DNA from: Gymnogyps californianus
Lineage: Eukaryota; Chordata; Aves; Accipitriformes; Cathartidae
Assembly (NCBI RefSeq): GCF_018139145.2
Contig: NC_059471.1
Location: 67,342,020-67,406,019, forward strand
DNA: 64,000 nt
Direction of reading: 5' to 3'
Shown here: positions 41,065 through 55,000 of the stretch, piece by piece
Layout of the letters: the number at the start of each line of letters is the position of its first letter
How positions within the stretch are numbered: the first letter of the stretch is position 1
Program-made: the position numbers and the translations under genes
The notes under the pieces: generated by a model
Told to the model about the DNA's origin: nothing
Databases searched by the model: none
What the model saw: only the letters and a program-made list of their open reading frames with translations

Positions 41065-41740
41065 GGATTCCCACCATGGCTACCCCAGGATCAGGAACTG
41101 CAGAAGATTTTATGAGATAAAGGCTAGCCCAGACAAGATCTTACCAAAACATCAGTGGTGCCAGGGCCCTGAGCACAATCTCTCCCCTACCCCTCAGGGG
41201 TCCGAATGCCTCGTCTCAAGGCCGGCTGTGACATGGTGCAGCTGCGTAAGCTCGGATCAGGCTGCTGGGAAGAAAGCTGTCTGAGAAAGCACTAGAGGAA
41301 GCCTCACTGGGCACCCTTCTCCACTTCGGAGCTGCATTCCAGCTCAGACACTCACCCTTGGACCTTGCCAGAGCTATGCAGCAGGTTTGTCTGTGCCTGG
41401 CCATTTACCCTACCAATCCGGACCCTGAACTGCTGACTTAATTTCCTGGTGTTACCTTGGACCTACCCATCACTATAGACTTGTCTGGTGATCACCAGGC
41501 TCTTGGTTGACCCTGGTTAACATCATGGACCTGCTCTACTCTTGTTTGGCTACCACAGGACTCCCCGCTTTGTTGGCGAGATGACTGCCCTGCCTGCTTT
41601 TCTGTCACACTCAGCTTCCAGCTCGCCTTTCTTTACCAAGTAATCTACTTTGTGCTCCATGACAAGTGGGATAGGATGGCCTCATGGCTTAACGGAGCCA
41701 CATAAATTTCATCTTTTGTTCATTCAGTTCTGCTCTTACT
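41065..41740. other. Unidentified GC-richer block, possibly an old repeat or LTR remnant
   Basis: This stretch is visibly richer in G and C than its neighbours and has repeated CCTGG, TGGACC and CTGCC words, for example around 41420-41540, a texture I associate with avian LTR or satellite-like DNA. No terminal inverted dinucleotides, target duplication or coding motif could be confirmed. A short minus-strand open frame (41216-41404) has no known domain. It could equally be a local isochore fluctuation or a regulatory element. Confidence 0.3.
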
Positions 41741-44700
41741 ATTAGTAAAACACCCCCCTACACCAGCAGGGCACAGAGAGTTCTGTTACTAAGGTCACAA
41801 GAACCATTGGAGTATTTAAGTAATCATTGCTATCCAGAACAGGGCTACACTTGTCAAGGCTGAGCAAAAGGTTATATTTGAAACATAAGAAAGAAAGGTA
41901 AGCAGCAAGAATACAAAATGGGATTTATTATTAAGGCTATAGCAGACTTCTCTACATTGTTTAGACTCCAAGCAACTGGAACAGAAGTTACTTGCACAAA
42001 AAAATGCTCTACACTACAACTGGGACCTTTACACGGTAGTGCAATGCTAAAAATTCCATTACTGCCAGCTTACAGAAAGGCAAAAACTGGTGTTAAACCC
42101 TGCAGAAGAACAGGAAGAGTCTAAACAAGCTCTGCTGGGGAGGGGCAGGAGGAGGAGGGGTATCCAGGGGGAAGAAAAGGGAAAGCAACAATTTAGTACC
42201 AGTTTCTTAATAATAGCTTCCTCCTCAGTTTCTATTCTCCAGACCCAAATAGTCACTAAAGCTGTTTTCTGCTAAACTCTTTCTACTCCCCTCAGGTGTT
42301 TCAGCTAAAACAGCTAATGTCGACTCAGGAGAAGTCAGCTTGTCCTGCAGATGTCCAGATGTCAAAATTAAGTATTACACAGCCCTTGGCTTTAGAATAG
42401 GAACTTAAACTATTAAAACAAAGCCCCCCAAAATCCCAGAAAATAGAAATCAGCATCTTTTCCGAACCTTGTGAGAGCTATTTGCTCTGGTATTGCATTT
42501 CATTTCCCCAGTATTGGATATGCCAGGCACGACTTTCACTGCAAGAGCCCTATCATGTCCAGGAGGACACAGAAGGCATTTGACTCAAAGTGCAGACTGA
42601 CAAGAACAGGATCTTGAAAGGAAGGAAACAAGACCTGGCTAGGCAGAGAAACAGAATCCTGCTTGTCCTCCACTGTCCCTTCCCCTAGCAGGGCTCTCTC
42701 ACAACCCTGGGCACTGCTTAACCAAAGCCAGTCAATTCCATCTCTACATACAGCTGGGGGAGTTGCCTGTGAGGCACCTGCCCTGTATGTCTCAACAGGG
42801 GTAAGGCATATCATGAATGAGGTGGGAAGAAAGAAGACTGCCACAGTGGATTAACAGTGCCCAATGTGCTATTCAGATCTGAGATCCTTGCTGCTTCTAC
42901 AAAATTGCCTTCTAGAAAAATCTAGAATTAGACTTAAATTGGCACTATGACTGGTAGATACCATTTTCCTACCCTGTCCTCTACTTTAAGAGAGTCAGCC
43001 CTGCCTTGGAAAAGGCTCGAAGATAACTCAAAGAATTCCATCGTATGGTAAGGAACGCAGTGAAAGAGCTCATCAACAGTGCTAGAGCAGGTTTTGAACT
43101 GAACATATGTGCAGGAAGCCACATATTCCACTACAGGAACAGAATACAGAATAACTGCTCATTACGCAAGTACCACTCATCCCATAGACTGAAAGCAGCA
43201 CAGTATTTTCCTTTTATAAGTAAGTATATATTCCTGTAGTGGCAGGAATTTTGTGTCCAAAAGGGGATCAGATCAAGGTTACAATGGACAGCCTTCATGA
43301 TGGTAACCCTCAATTTCAAGTGTTTGACTCTGGAAGCTCTTCAGTGCTTAGCGGATGCAGGGGTAGACAATGCAAGCCTTCTAGATACTGGTTCCAGCTG
43401 CCAGGATCGTATGTCTGATACCATACTTGTCTCACTGTGACGTTATCCAGGCTGTCTTACAGGCAGAACAGCAGCTATGCATTTCAGTGACTTTCCTAAA
43501 TTAGGCTGTTTTTCAAATAATTAGTATAAAAACTCATTTATCACTAAGGTTAATTAGACAATTAATGAACCAAAAAAAATTACACCTGAGCAGACTGCAA
43601 AATGAACTAAGTGGGCCAGGTCAAACTTACTGTCTAGTGTCTTGAAGGTTTGGGGCTGAACCATCCAATCTGGATTATTGCAAGAGTACAAACCAACAGC
43701 AACATGATTACACTGTCTACTGCAAAGCCATAACTGCTGATATGATTCTGAAGCCTGGGCATAACTAAACACCTTTTAGAAGCACCACTAATACCACAGC
43801 AGACTTACAGCAGCATCCTCTTGAGTCAGTTTTAATTCACAAAAGCCTCAACCTCCTTCCCTTTCTCCCCCAAAAGCTCTCAATCACAGCCCTACAACAG
43901 ACTTCACTTTACTCCCCATCAACAGCTGAGTAAGTGCTCCACTCTTCAAAGAAATACTTAAGCATACTCTTGATAATAAGCTATTTTGGTCCAAGAATTT
44001 TACTTTAATGTCTGTTAAAAAAAAATTTAAAATCCTGATTAAAATAAAGCCAACTTATTGGCTCAAAATATGTTTTGAAGCTTTATATTGTCATCACCTT
44101 CACCCTATGCTGGCCTATTCTAGTGTTAATCTCATGTTCTCCAAAGAAAGCTATCATTCAACAAACAGAAAGCACTGCGAAGCAAAAAAATCTAGCATGC
44201 ACTGGCTGGGCTATGGCTCATCCTTCCCACACCCTGCTACTCCTGCAGCTATGAAGGCTCAGCACTGCAGCACAGCTGGTTTCAGGTGTACCACAGGGGA
44301 CAGAGAAGCAACAAACACCTTGTCAGGGCCTACTGGCCAACACGAACAGACTGGTTCTCCTTTTAAAGGATGTCTGCAGCAGGTAAGCTGCATGGACCCC
44401 ACATGTGATTTTCTAGATGTGTTCACCATAAGACACTCTTTTCTCCCTGCCATGCCCAGCCTCATTCACTATACAAATTCTGACTTTGGGGGAAAATTAT
44501 TCAGAGGGTAAGACACCAAAAAAAAGAAGTGTGCACCCATGTCCAAAACAATGACAAAAAGAAATATCAAATAAATGCACGACACCTGCACTAGACCAAA
44601 ATGCTCCATTGTGCTTTGCTTCTGTCCAAACCCAAGCTGCCCCAAGATAAATATCCCCAATTCTATCCTCCTGCAGCCTGATACCCTAGAAGATATGTAC

Positions 44701-45304
44701 ACTGCAAAATACATTAGCATTTTCATCATGACACCAAAGACTACCAAATGCTTTACCTAGGATAGAACAAAAGCACTGATATATCACCACCACTGCCTCC
44801 TCCAAAAGCACAAAGGGAACCAAATTCCCACCTTTAAAGCATAGCTACAAGGTCCTGCCTTGTGACTGACTCCATACTCTAAAGGGAATGGGTGGAAGCT
44901 CCTGTCCCCATCTCACATGCTGGAGTTGTGGAGAGCAACCAGGGATCAGACTTAGCCCCATACCCAGTATTTCCTCCAGGCAAGTCACCTCACAAGTAGT
45001 GGGTTTTTGGGATCATGTTCTAAAGCATCTAGTTAACCCCACGCAGTACAACAGGAGTTTTGGTATACCTGCAGCCTGGCACTAATTCACAGACACGTAA
45101 GCTCTTACTTGGTTCTAAGCCCTTCTTGGATAAGATATTCATGCGTGACCATATTTCATTCTGCCACTGTGCATGGTCTGTTAAGCACAGTATTTGCTCC
45201 TACGCAGTTCCCAATGCAGTGTGCATGGTACTGCTGAAGTAGGGACCCCACCTTACAAGCATTTGGTATTTCTGGTTACTGCCAAAATCAAACAGCCACC
45301 ATAC

Positions 45305-45305
<1 letters not shown>

Positions 45306-45335
<30 letters not shown>
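45306..45335. repeat. (A)30 homopolymer
   Basis: Thirty A on the plus strand, intron 1, the longest A run in the window. It is poly-U in the pre-mRNA. No adjacent retroposon body is recognised. Confidence 0.95.
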
Positions 45336-45337
<2 letters not shown>

Positions 45338-47025
45338 CATGGAGTTTGACATGGTACAACTATAGCTGAGTAAGATTTCATGGGACTAGAGAAAAATACA
45401 CTTTCAATTCCAGAGATTTACTTTGCACAAGAAAGTAAAGCCCATATTCAAGAGCATGAAGTACAAGTTACCTGCAGGACTAGATTACCAATTGCCATTA
45501 CCAGAAGCAGGGCATCAGCATACCAAAAATTTGCAGGTGTTATCAGGAAACTCTAATAATGACAACATATACAACATTTCCCACTAGACTATTAAGGAGA
45601 TTGGTTACATTTAATACTGGAGCTGACTTTAAAAGTCATTCAGTTAATATTTTTTTTGCTTTCAAACCTACAACTTTCTGGAACACTGTCACAGAAGCAG
45701 GTGTCAAAACACACTAATTATCAGCCTGTTAGGGCTTCACTTTTACTGAAGTTATTTTGCTCTATTGCAACATCCCAAATTCCCCCAGGCACTTTTTAGT
45801 CCCTGTCAAAAACTTCTGCCTCACCATTCAAAAAACAGACAGTCGGGAGTATTGGTCTGAATAAAAATTAGCTTTATTTTTTTCCTCTCTCTCTCAGGCA
45901 ATTTCGCTTAATAGGCCTAAAAAATAAAAAGCCACAGGGGAGTAGGGAGAGAATAAGTACACCACTTACACTATCTTGACATCTAGTTCCTTCCAACCCT
46001 AACATGCAACACCAATTTCCTGAAGTCCACTGCAGGTACCACCCCAGAGAGTATAGAGGCTGGCTCTATGCTTCAATATGAGAGGGAAGAGGCATAAACA
46101 GTTCCCCTAGCTTTAGTCAGAGGTGAATTTATGACCTCTGACCACAACCTCCTTTCTCCATCATCATCTCTGAAGCACTAATAGTCTAAGCCTATTCTGC
46201 AGCAACTACCTGGAGTTCCTGTCTTAAAGTATTGTACACTGTTAGTGGGAACTCTGGGGTTCGCACTGGTCAAGCAGAATCACCCAAGGGCTGCTGGCTG
46301 ACAGTGTGCAGCAAAATTAACTATGTGGAACAATCTACAAACATAGGGTAAGACTAATATTTACAGAAATAAGAGCGGTGTTGGTGAACTCCTAACTTAC
46401 ATTTGAGGCAAGAGATTCTAACAGAGCACAAATGTGGTTCTTCGGGTATCTTAACAACTTGACATTTGAATATTATGCAACATCAGCCAAGGTCCCAAGC
46501 ATTAAATATTTACACTACAAAATGCGACTCCAAATTTCCAAAGAGGAACAGATCAGAGAACATTTGCAGAAATGGCTGATGGGTCCCTTCTGCTTATCTA
46601 CTGGGGAATAATTTACACAAAAGTCAGAACTTAACCAGTATGTTCATGGAGGCAAAATGCAACTCCTCCTGATCTCAGAAAGTGAACTAGGTTAGAGTTA
46701 ATTACCCAGTGCTACAGGGAAACATGGTCTGCAGGAGGTCTCTAGGACCAGACTAGGCTACTGAAAATTTGCATAGATCAAGACAAGGACCTTACTGACA
46801 GTCAATGCAGGGCACAAAACTTATGGGAGCACAGCTCCTCTCTGACTTGAGCAGAGCAGGTGCAAGTTTTCTGGGACCTTTACTGCCTCCCTGAAACAGA
46901 GCACAATACAGCCTTAAAGTAACAATAATCACCTACAGAGCAAAATAACCTCAGTTTTACCCAATTCTCAGCCACACTGAGCAGTACTGTTACTTTTATA
47001 TAACTGCAGAGGACCCAAGAACCTT

Positions 47026-47047
47026 AAAAAAAAAAAAAAAAAAAAAA
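47026..47047. repeat. (A)22 homopolymer
   Basis: Twenty-two A on the plus strand, intron 1, again poly-U in the RASA3 pre-mRNA. Confidence 0.95.
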
Positions 47048-49050
47048 GGTGTGCTATCTTATACTGCACCCACGTGATCTGCTAAAAGACAGATTTCAGA
47101 CGACTGCTGGAGTTTCACAGTTCTGCCACTATTTTTGCATACCTTGTGGGAAACAAGTAGCACTTCCCCTGGTTTCCTTATAATACATGGAATAAATATA
47201 ATGTGCAACTACCTATATGTACAATGCTTTTAATGTAATCAATTATACAGTTTCTGTTAGGGACATCTGGGAAAAAAAAAAGTCAAAAGAAGATAAGCAA
47301 CTGGAGTCAGCAGATATGAAAATCTGATCTGTAGAGGACTGCCAGGTCTCACAGTGCTAGCATTCCTTGCTTCTCTCTGCTAAATTGCATTAAAAGAGGC
47401 AGCTAAAAATAAGATAAATATTTCCCCAATATTAAATTCTCCATGAGAGCAAGTGCTGCCACTACAGAGATATTCCACAATTCAAAAATGGAAGGGAAAA
47501 ACAGCCAGTGCATCTATAAAGAGAAGAAACAATGCTTATAATGCAAGCCTAATAGCAGGTGTTTTGTGAAGAAGCTTTTGAACATGTATTGTACCACTAC
47601 AGATCTTTCATGACTACAGAGAGTATGTAGAGAGCAAAGCTACAATCTCAGAAACAGCACCCGGTTAGCAAATGACGACAACAGAAGAGCCAACCACTGG
47701 ACTATGAAGAACTTCCATTGGTTCTGGAAAACTTGGGCCAGCCACTCAGATAGGTAAGTATTCATAAAAGCACCATTTTTTCAGATGTTTTGTTCTTAGA
47801 ACAAAACACAGTCTTGTAAAAAATAAGAGCAATTCCGTTAGGCCACTGCATCCCCTCTCTTTTTTAGTGACTATTAGGGATCTGCAACAATGCAATCCCA
47901 ACCAGTAAATCTAACTTAAACATTGCTGGTTTGGAGGGGATGGATTGTTTTTGTTTTAGACACACACAGCTCTCACATTGTGTCATACTGTCAGAGCTCA
48001 ATTTTCCAATTGTGTTCACGTGTTCTGTAGCAGTCACCAGCTTTTCAAACCAGAACCTAAAAGCAACTGTAGGATGTCACACCCTGTGTCTCCTGCAAAA
48101 TAGATCTAATTTTCCATTACAAACTGGTGATTGTTCCTGGGCAGGGGGAGGAGGGAGAGAGAGAGGGAGACTAAGAAAGGGAGCTTTTATACTATCTACC
48201 AGATTTTTCTTCTCTTTCTACCACCCTCCTTCCTACAATTCTACAAGCTGAATGACTGCCAGAAAAATCAACGAAACTATTTTTCATTGAAATAGCAAAA
48301 CAAAACATCTGAGAAGTTTCAAGATACCATTCAATTACACTGTTAAACACAAGGAACATATAACCACCTTTAAGAACTCACTAAATGCTTTAAAACACAC
48401 ATCTTAGAAGAAGATACCAAGAGAAACAGCTTTCAGAATGCCGCACTGTAGTACTGAATGGAACAGGAAATGAGGAACAAAGAAAGGAATTTCATAGATT
48501 CCAGATGTACTCTAACACCAGCTGGGAAATACAAGCAAGAATCAACTAAAGCCTTGTAAAAGGCTACCACTAACTGTTTTCTTCTAGAGCTCTTGAACAA
48601 AAGTAAGTAGCTGTAAACAATTTGTAAATAGAAATATTCTTAGAAGAAATTGGAAACAGCAGTACAAATAAACTTCTTCCCCTCTCTTCTATTTTTAAGG
48701 AGTTTAAAACCCAGCCATCAGTGCATCTGTTTTTTTGGAGTTACTTTTTTAAACATAAGAACTCTGTATAAGCAGCCATAACAGAAGCAGAACTGTAAAT
48801 GAAGTATTTCAAGTTGTCAGTTTTTCAATACTTGGAATGTTAAAAGCTGAATGAAACTTGAAAGCAAGGAAAATCAAAACCAGTAAAATTGATTTATACT
48901 ACATGCCTTCTGTGTAACTGGAATTGAATGGGCATCTAAATTTGTAAATTGCTAAAAAAACAAGTTATCAGTCACTCAAAAACTTTGTTCCTACAGCTAT
49001 AAATTAAAAACCACTCTAGGTTAAAAGCCCTGGAAACAACTCCTTCACAA

Positions 49051-49076
49051 GTTCAAATACCTTGTTCAAATACCCT
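49051..49076 (+). repeat. 13-bp tandem duplication
   Basis: GTTCAAATACCTT is followed directly by GTTCAAATACCCT, giving two copies with one mismatch in intron 1. Confidence 0.85.
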
Positions 49077-52000
49077 GTGTAACCCAATGTCTCCAACGTT
49101 TTACTTTCCTTTTCTGAAACACAAACTCAGGCCTTTCAACACAAACTTCTTTTAAATGGATTTTGAAATCTCTGAGTAACAAGTACAGTGACAAAGAGAC
49201 AAGTATATTTCCTCTCAAGGGCACTGTAAAAGATGAAAAGAAAGCTTAAGCATGCATCTTCTGGAACACAGATCTGCATTAATAGAAAATTTCCCCTCCT
49301 CCTGCTATTGCAGAAATAGATGTTCTTCCCAACTTCAAGGCTTTTCATGAATTGGTTGCACGTGGCAGAATTGAGACCCTTCATCTAATGTTCATCCACC
49401 TACTACCAGCTTATAAAAGTAAAGTACATTAATATTTATGCAAATTAAACATTGCATCAAATGCTACCTGTTCAAACCTACCAGTCGTTCATAAATAAGT
49501 GAAACACTCTCCCTCTTACCATCTCATCATACTAATCCATTTTAGTTAATGGCAATGCAGTCACACAGTTACACATCCCAGCAGGTAGGGAACAGTAAGA
49601 TTCAGTTGTTGGGCTAATGAAGGGATCTTCGTTTTGTCCCAGTGCTCCCTGAGAGGTAATAACAAGCAAACGCACGAGTCTCTAGTCAGGTAGAAAAAAA
49701 GATAAGACTTCTGAGGTCTGGAATGAAAACTGAAGAGCGGAACTCTTAATCAACCTCAGAAGTTAGGCAAGTCAGACCAGGCTGTAATTCTTCAATATCT
49801 GTGTTCTTTCCTCAACAGACCTCAAAAATACAGATACGCTACATTTTTTTCCCCTTTCAGACAGAAAAGGGGGAAAAAAACCCTCAAAGCTCTCAAACTT
49901 TCCACTGAATCTTTAAAGTGTTTTACACTTGGCAATGATCCATGAAAAATTTCAAGAAATGAAAATAGGAAAAAAAAATTCCACTTCTTCATAATTTTGA
50001 AGCTTCACATCTCATTTTGCAAAACTTTCACCCAGAAAGTCTTCTACAGGAGGAAAACAACATGTGAAGTTTCAGGGAAGTTGCTTTCCCTTGGTAGAGG
50101 TTAGGACAGGAGAGGAAGGAAGTTACATTTGTTTTGGGTTTATTCCAAAACAAAGCTTTTAGTTGGATCCTAAATTCAGTCATCAGTCCCTTATGCTGAA
50201 GACATCAAACAGGCACTGCTAAAGAACAGATACTTCATAACATTTAATACATGTTGCTAAGATCAGAAGGTAAGAGCACTATTCAGAATGTGCAATCAGC
50301 TTTTCAGTTTAATAAAATGTAACCTGTTATTAACTCCAAGCATATCTCAAGCTTCTCCTTGATTTAACCACAAAATAGATAAACCTCTGGTACTACAGGG
50401 TTTAAAAACACAACATTAAGACATACTAGTGCATGTTTTAACCATTAATACATGCATTAGGTGACTTGCTCCCCAGACGTATTAATAGTCCACTTGCACA
50501 CACAAACATTCATTTTTCTTCTACATATTTGGCTGAACATTTATGGTCTGACATCATTATAAGTGATATAACTGTCTGATATTTACATCTTTTATAGTAT
50601 TCAGCAAAGACTACAATTCTCTGTCTTTACTCTAGGCTTCTTGCTCTCACACAGGGAAACTAAGATTTATTCTCCAAAGACACCAGTTTGCAGAGGGTTT
50701 TCTCACAAGTGAATTGTCACAACATGAGAGGTATTAAGTACTCCTTAACAACCCCAAGTGGATTTTGCCTCATCCTTTACCTGACCCCCTCCAAGAGAAA
50801 AACTGCTACATGAGCTACTCAAAGATTTAATCCGGCTCTCACAGAAGTGTAACTATCTGCTTCAACAGAATTATTCACAATTTACACTCCTGTAATGGAG
50901 ATCAGTCAGTCCTTCATCAGTCAGAGACTAAGAAAGGATAGTGGGAATACCTGAAGGTCCATTTGCAGGCTATAGTGTTTATCTGTTCTAAGAATTTTAG
51001 CCTGATGTATACTATCAAAGGTATTTTAGAAGGTTTTTTAAAATTGTATTTTCTAATCTTGCTGTAGGCAACACCCTTCAGTGTTTCCATGAGAAGATCT
51101 TCCTTAAATGGGAGCATCAGTGCAATAAATGGCTTTGTATGATAACAGAATGTTTGACAGCATATCTGCTTAAGTAGAAAACTTGCTGTGATGCAAAGAA
51201 GGGGGGGGATTCTGTTTTAGCATAAACAAGATAATCAACATTAGGTGCCTCAGCTTTAGAAGACAAGTGTGTGACAGAGAAGCGGGGCAGCGTGTGTGAG
51301 TAGTAATCAATTAATACCAACTAAAACACCTAAACTTCCCTAAGCATCTAAGGCTCCTGAACTGAGTGCGAGATGCAAGTAGTTCTCAGGTGGCAGGTCA
51401 GAGATACGGATACATCAGTTTGTCAGATAATCCTCTTGATGGTCTCACTGGAGTTTTAACATTTGTTCTCCAGAGCAGCTGACCAATCCAGTGTATATCG
51501 GAGGCTAATAAATACAGCATCATCAAGAAAACATGTACTATGGAAGGGGAGTGGACTGAAGAGTGTAGAAAGATTCAAGCAGTCTCATGACGCTGCCAGT
51601 ATACAGACATGAAAGCAGGGGATGCACCTGCTGTCCCCTCTGATTTCCCACACATGCATGCTCCCAGTCAAGCTCCTGATACCTGTCCAGAGACAGCTCT
51701 GACGTTCACTTGAGTGCACAGATTCAGCTCACTAAAATGGAAGAAAACTAAACCTGACACGAAAAATAAGTCACATTCTTTAGGCCTGCTTTGAAAACTG
51801 AACTGGATTTTTTTTGTTAGCAGAGGAGCACCAGCCAACAGCAGGTGTGTTTGGGGTGAGGGCTGCGAAGAGTATTTTATAGCTGAGAGCAAGATGAGCA
51901 GGGAAGTGGAAAAGCAAGACCTGCCTTTTCAACAGCAACAAGCTACTAATTTGGGTTAGCATATCATGATGCCATGCCTTGGACTGCACCTAAGAGAATC

Positions 52001-55000
52001 ACAAAGCAGTGTGTGAAGCATGGAAGAGAACAGCATCAGGCAGAACAGAGACATAAGAACACAGAAGAGAAGCTAATATTGGGATCTACCGAAGCCAATA
52101 ATTTCAGAAATAGAAATTTGTTTTCAACCAATAAAATAAAATTAAAAAAAAAAAAAAATCACACAAAACACCAACCAGTCTGAAGAGTAATTCAACGCAA
52201 TGAAAAGTTTTCAAAAGCATTTTGTGGAAAACTGCGAAGCTAAGATATCCAGCACTTACATAACATCCTCATGTAAGAGCATTTGGTACTTTGACCAGCA
52301 GATAATCACCCCAATGAGAAGACAAGAAAACACTATTAGTTCTGGTGAAAGAGATTAAAGAAAACTTTTTTCAAATGTACTAATTCCAAAAGAGGACACA
52401 AAAAACTAGAAAGTTTGCTTCCTGACATCAGAGGCTCTGAGCAGATCTGTTCAATGGTTTCACTCCTGTGAATTTACCTCTACACACTCTAAAAGCCAAG
52501 TCACATTGGCTTCACTCTCACATACGAAACATTTTTTACTTAAAAGAAAGTTATGGATAATTTGATGTCAGGCTGGCGGCCCCAAACACAAGCATCTTCC
52601 ATTTCTTCCAAATTAAGCTCACTGAAGCGTTTTCCACTGCTACCTTTGTTTCCTTCTCTCACTTGCAGAAACTATGCTTTGGTCTCCATTTTTGCTCCAG
52701 CCACGGCTGTTCCTAACAGTCCACGAACAGTCACAGCACTCCTCCTCTAGAAATAGCACTGGTCCCACATCTTTTCCATTCAGCACATTGAACACAAGTC
52801 GGTCAGAACACAACAACCACCAAATTTAGCAGAGTTTGAAATACTGAACCAGTGGCGCAAAATCTGCATAATCTATTCTGCACCGTCCACAGCCTGTCAG
52901 ACTCAAGCCTTAAATAGCATTGCAGTCAATCAATAACAACATAAGTTGCCACTTTATTTTACCTACGCAACATCAGTTTAAGCTGTACTTGTTAACTTTT
53001 TAACGTGCAGAAATGATCCTGAGAAGTCTTCAATATATTCAGGGTGAGATGCAAATAACTCTTCTTCCTTTCTTTACTTGTTGGTCCGCTGACTTTGAAA
53101 CACTAGAAAAATCATTGTTATTTTTATAAGAAACATTTTACATTCCCTAAACAATAATTTTCTATTACGTTTATCTATATATAGATAGGTACCTGGAAAA
53201 AATTCTCTCATTCTAAAAATATCTATTCGACAACCTTATGCCCCATTTAAATGGGGATAAATCCTTTTACAGTATTATGCAGTGAGCATATTTAGTCGTA
53301 CTTACTTCTACAAGTAACCACTTAAGACAAGGCACTAAATCCCAAGAGACAACATTAAAAGGGACATCTTCTCAAGACAAAATGGATTTCCCTGATCAAC
53401 CTTAGGATTATTAGACTTAAGGGAGGCCTTAAGTTTGTCAGAGACAAGATAGTTCCTCCTTAACCCTACATAAATGCAGAGACGCATCTCTCAAACATTT
53501 ATTCTGTATCAAGTTTAATGGCGGAAGGACAGTAAATACCTTCTCTTGGCAATCAACCTGCTTAAACACTAGTATACCAGCACTTAAGCAAACACTTTGC
53601 CTGACTTCACCCAAGACTCTCAGTTTCCCAAAGAAAAGCTGAATTGCTTTTGCAATGTCTTAAACTACATAGCTCTGTAGGAATTAGTAAGGAAGGCACA
53701 GCAAAATTAAGAGTCAGAGGGACAGCACAGTCTACAGACCAACAATCCTCATCTAGTCAATTGGACTGCCACAATGTAAATGAGGTTTTTGAGTTCTCAG
53801 AAAATGGTGGGTTTACCCTTTGAACTAGCTAAGCTGTGAGTGGAACACCAACCCACATCAGGTAGTAGCCAACCTTTATCACAAAAGTTTCACAGCTTTG
53901 TGCTTCTGATCACACTTAGCGCTAAGGAGAGACTATGCTGCCAGAAGTCCCACATTTTAGACTATGACCTCAACACCTGTAACCAACATCCCTGGCCTTT
54001 TCTAACAATGATAAAAGAGCTTCAGAAGTTTATGAATGTCTTAAATTGTGACAAGCCCTCACAGTGTACAAGTGGACCATTATGATCTCTGAGGTCAACA
54101 GAACGATGAACAAAGGGTCCTCCTCGTTATATTATGGCCCCTGGTAGCCTCTTGATGTGCATTATCCTCCTGCCCCAATTATTATTCCAAAACTATGGGA
54201 CAGTTTAACCTCTATAACAAGCCCTGCTACTGCTAGAAAAAAACAATTTTAGAGCAGAGCCTAATATTCCTAGATACAGAAGTACTAGATTTCAGGGACA
54301 TGGAAAACTTGCTACTTTACAGTGAGAATTCACAAATGAGCCATTTCTTTAGATTTCTCAAGTATAAATAATTTCACAAAGTAAAATCTGGCAGAAAGTT
54401 CTCTGCTAACCAGTATACAGCCTTCCACAGCAGAAATGCTGAATATGAGCTTTTATTTTTTGAACTGAAAGTTTAATAGTTGATACCATTTAAGGAGGAA
54501 AAAAAGTAGCAATTAAGTAAAGTATATTTATTAAGTATTATTAACAGTACAACACAAGTCATGTTGTCAAGCAGAAGGACTTTCTTTGTAGTTTTTCCAG
54601 CCAATCATCAGCCATAGAGCCTTATGTTGTTTCCTTTCAGGTTTTGAAACACTGACTCATGGAAATATCAGCACGGCACACTTCCTCAAAGTGGCAATCT
54701 TATAGGAAGTGTTTGTTTAGTCTTACATGACACATTGTTTTGTTTATGCATAAGGGATTCCGGTAAAAATAATTTTCAATTAAGGAAAAAAAGACAAGAG
54801 GACAACAGTTTCAGTTATGGGAAGCCAAAATAAATTAATTTCAAATAGACATTTGAACAGTGCATTCATTAGCACAGATACTACTTTTCTCTTTTTACTG
54901 TATGTTACTCCCTTGCAACAGACATGAGCAGAAGTAGCCAGGCATTGAGCTCTTTCAATTCAACAAACCACAAAAGAAACCAGAAACTGGACAAGAGGTA

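Noticed and set aside
44008..44511. 167-codon plus-strand open frame in intron 1
   Set aside because: No recognisable domain, no promoter or polyadenylation context, and a mixed low-complexity start. Best explained as chance and antisense to RASA3.
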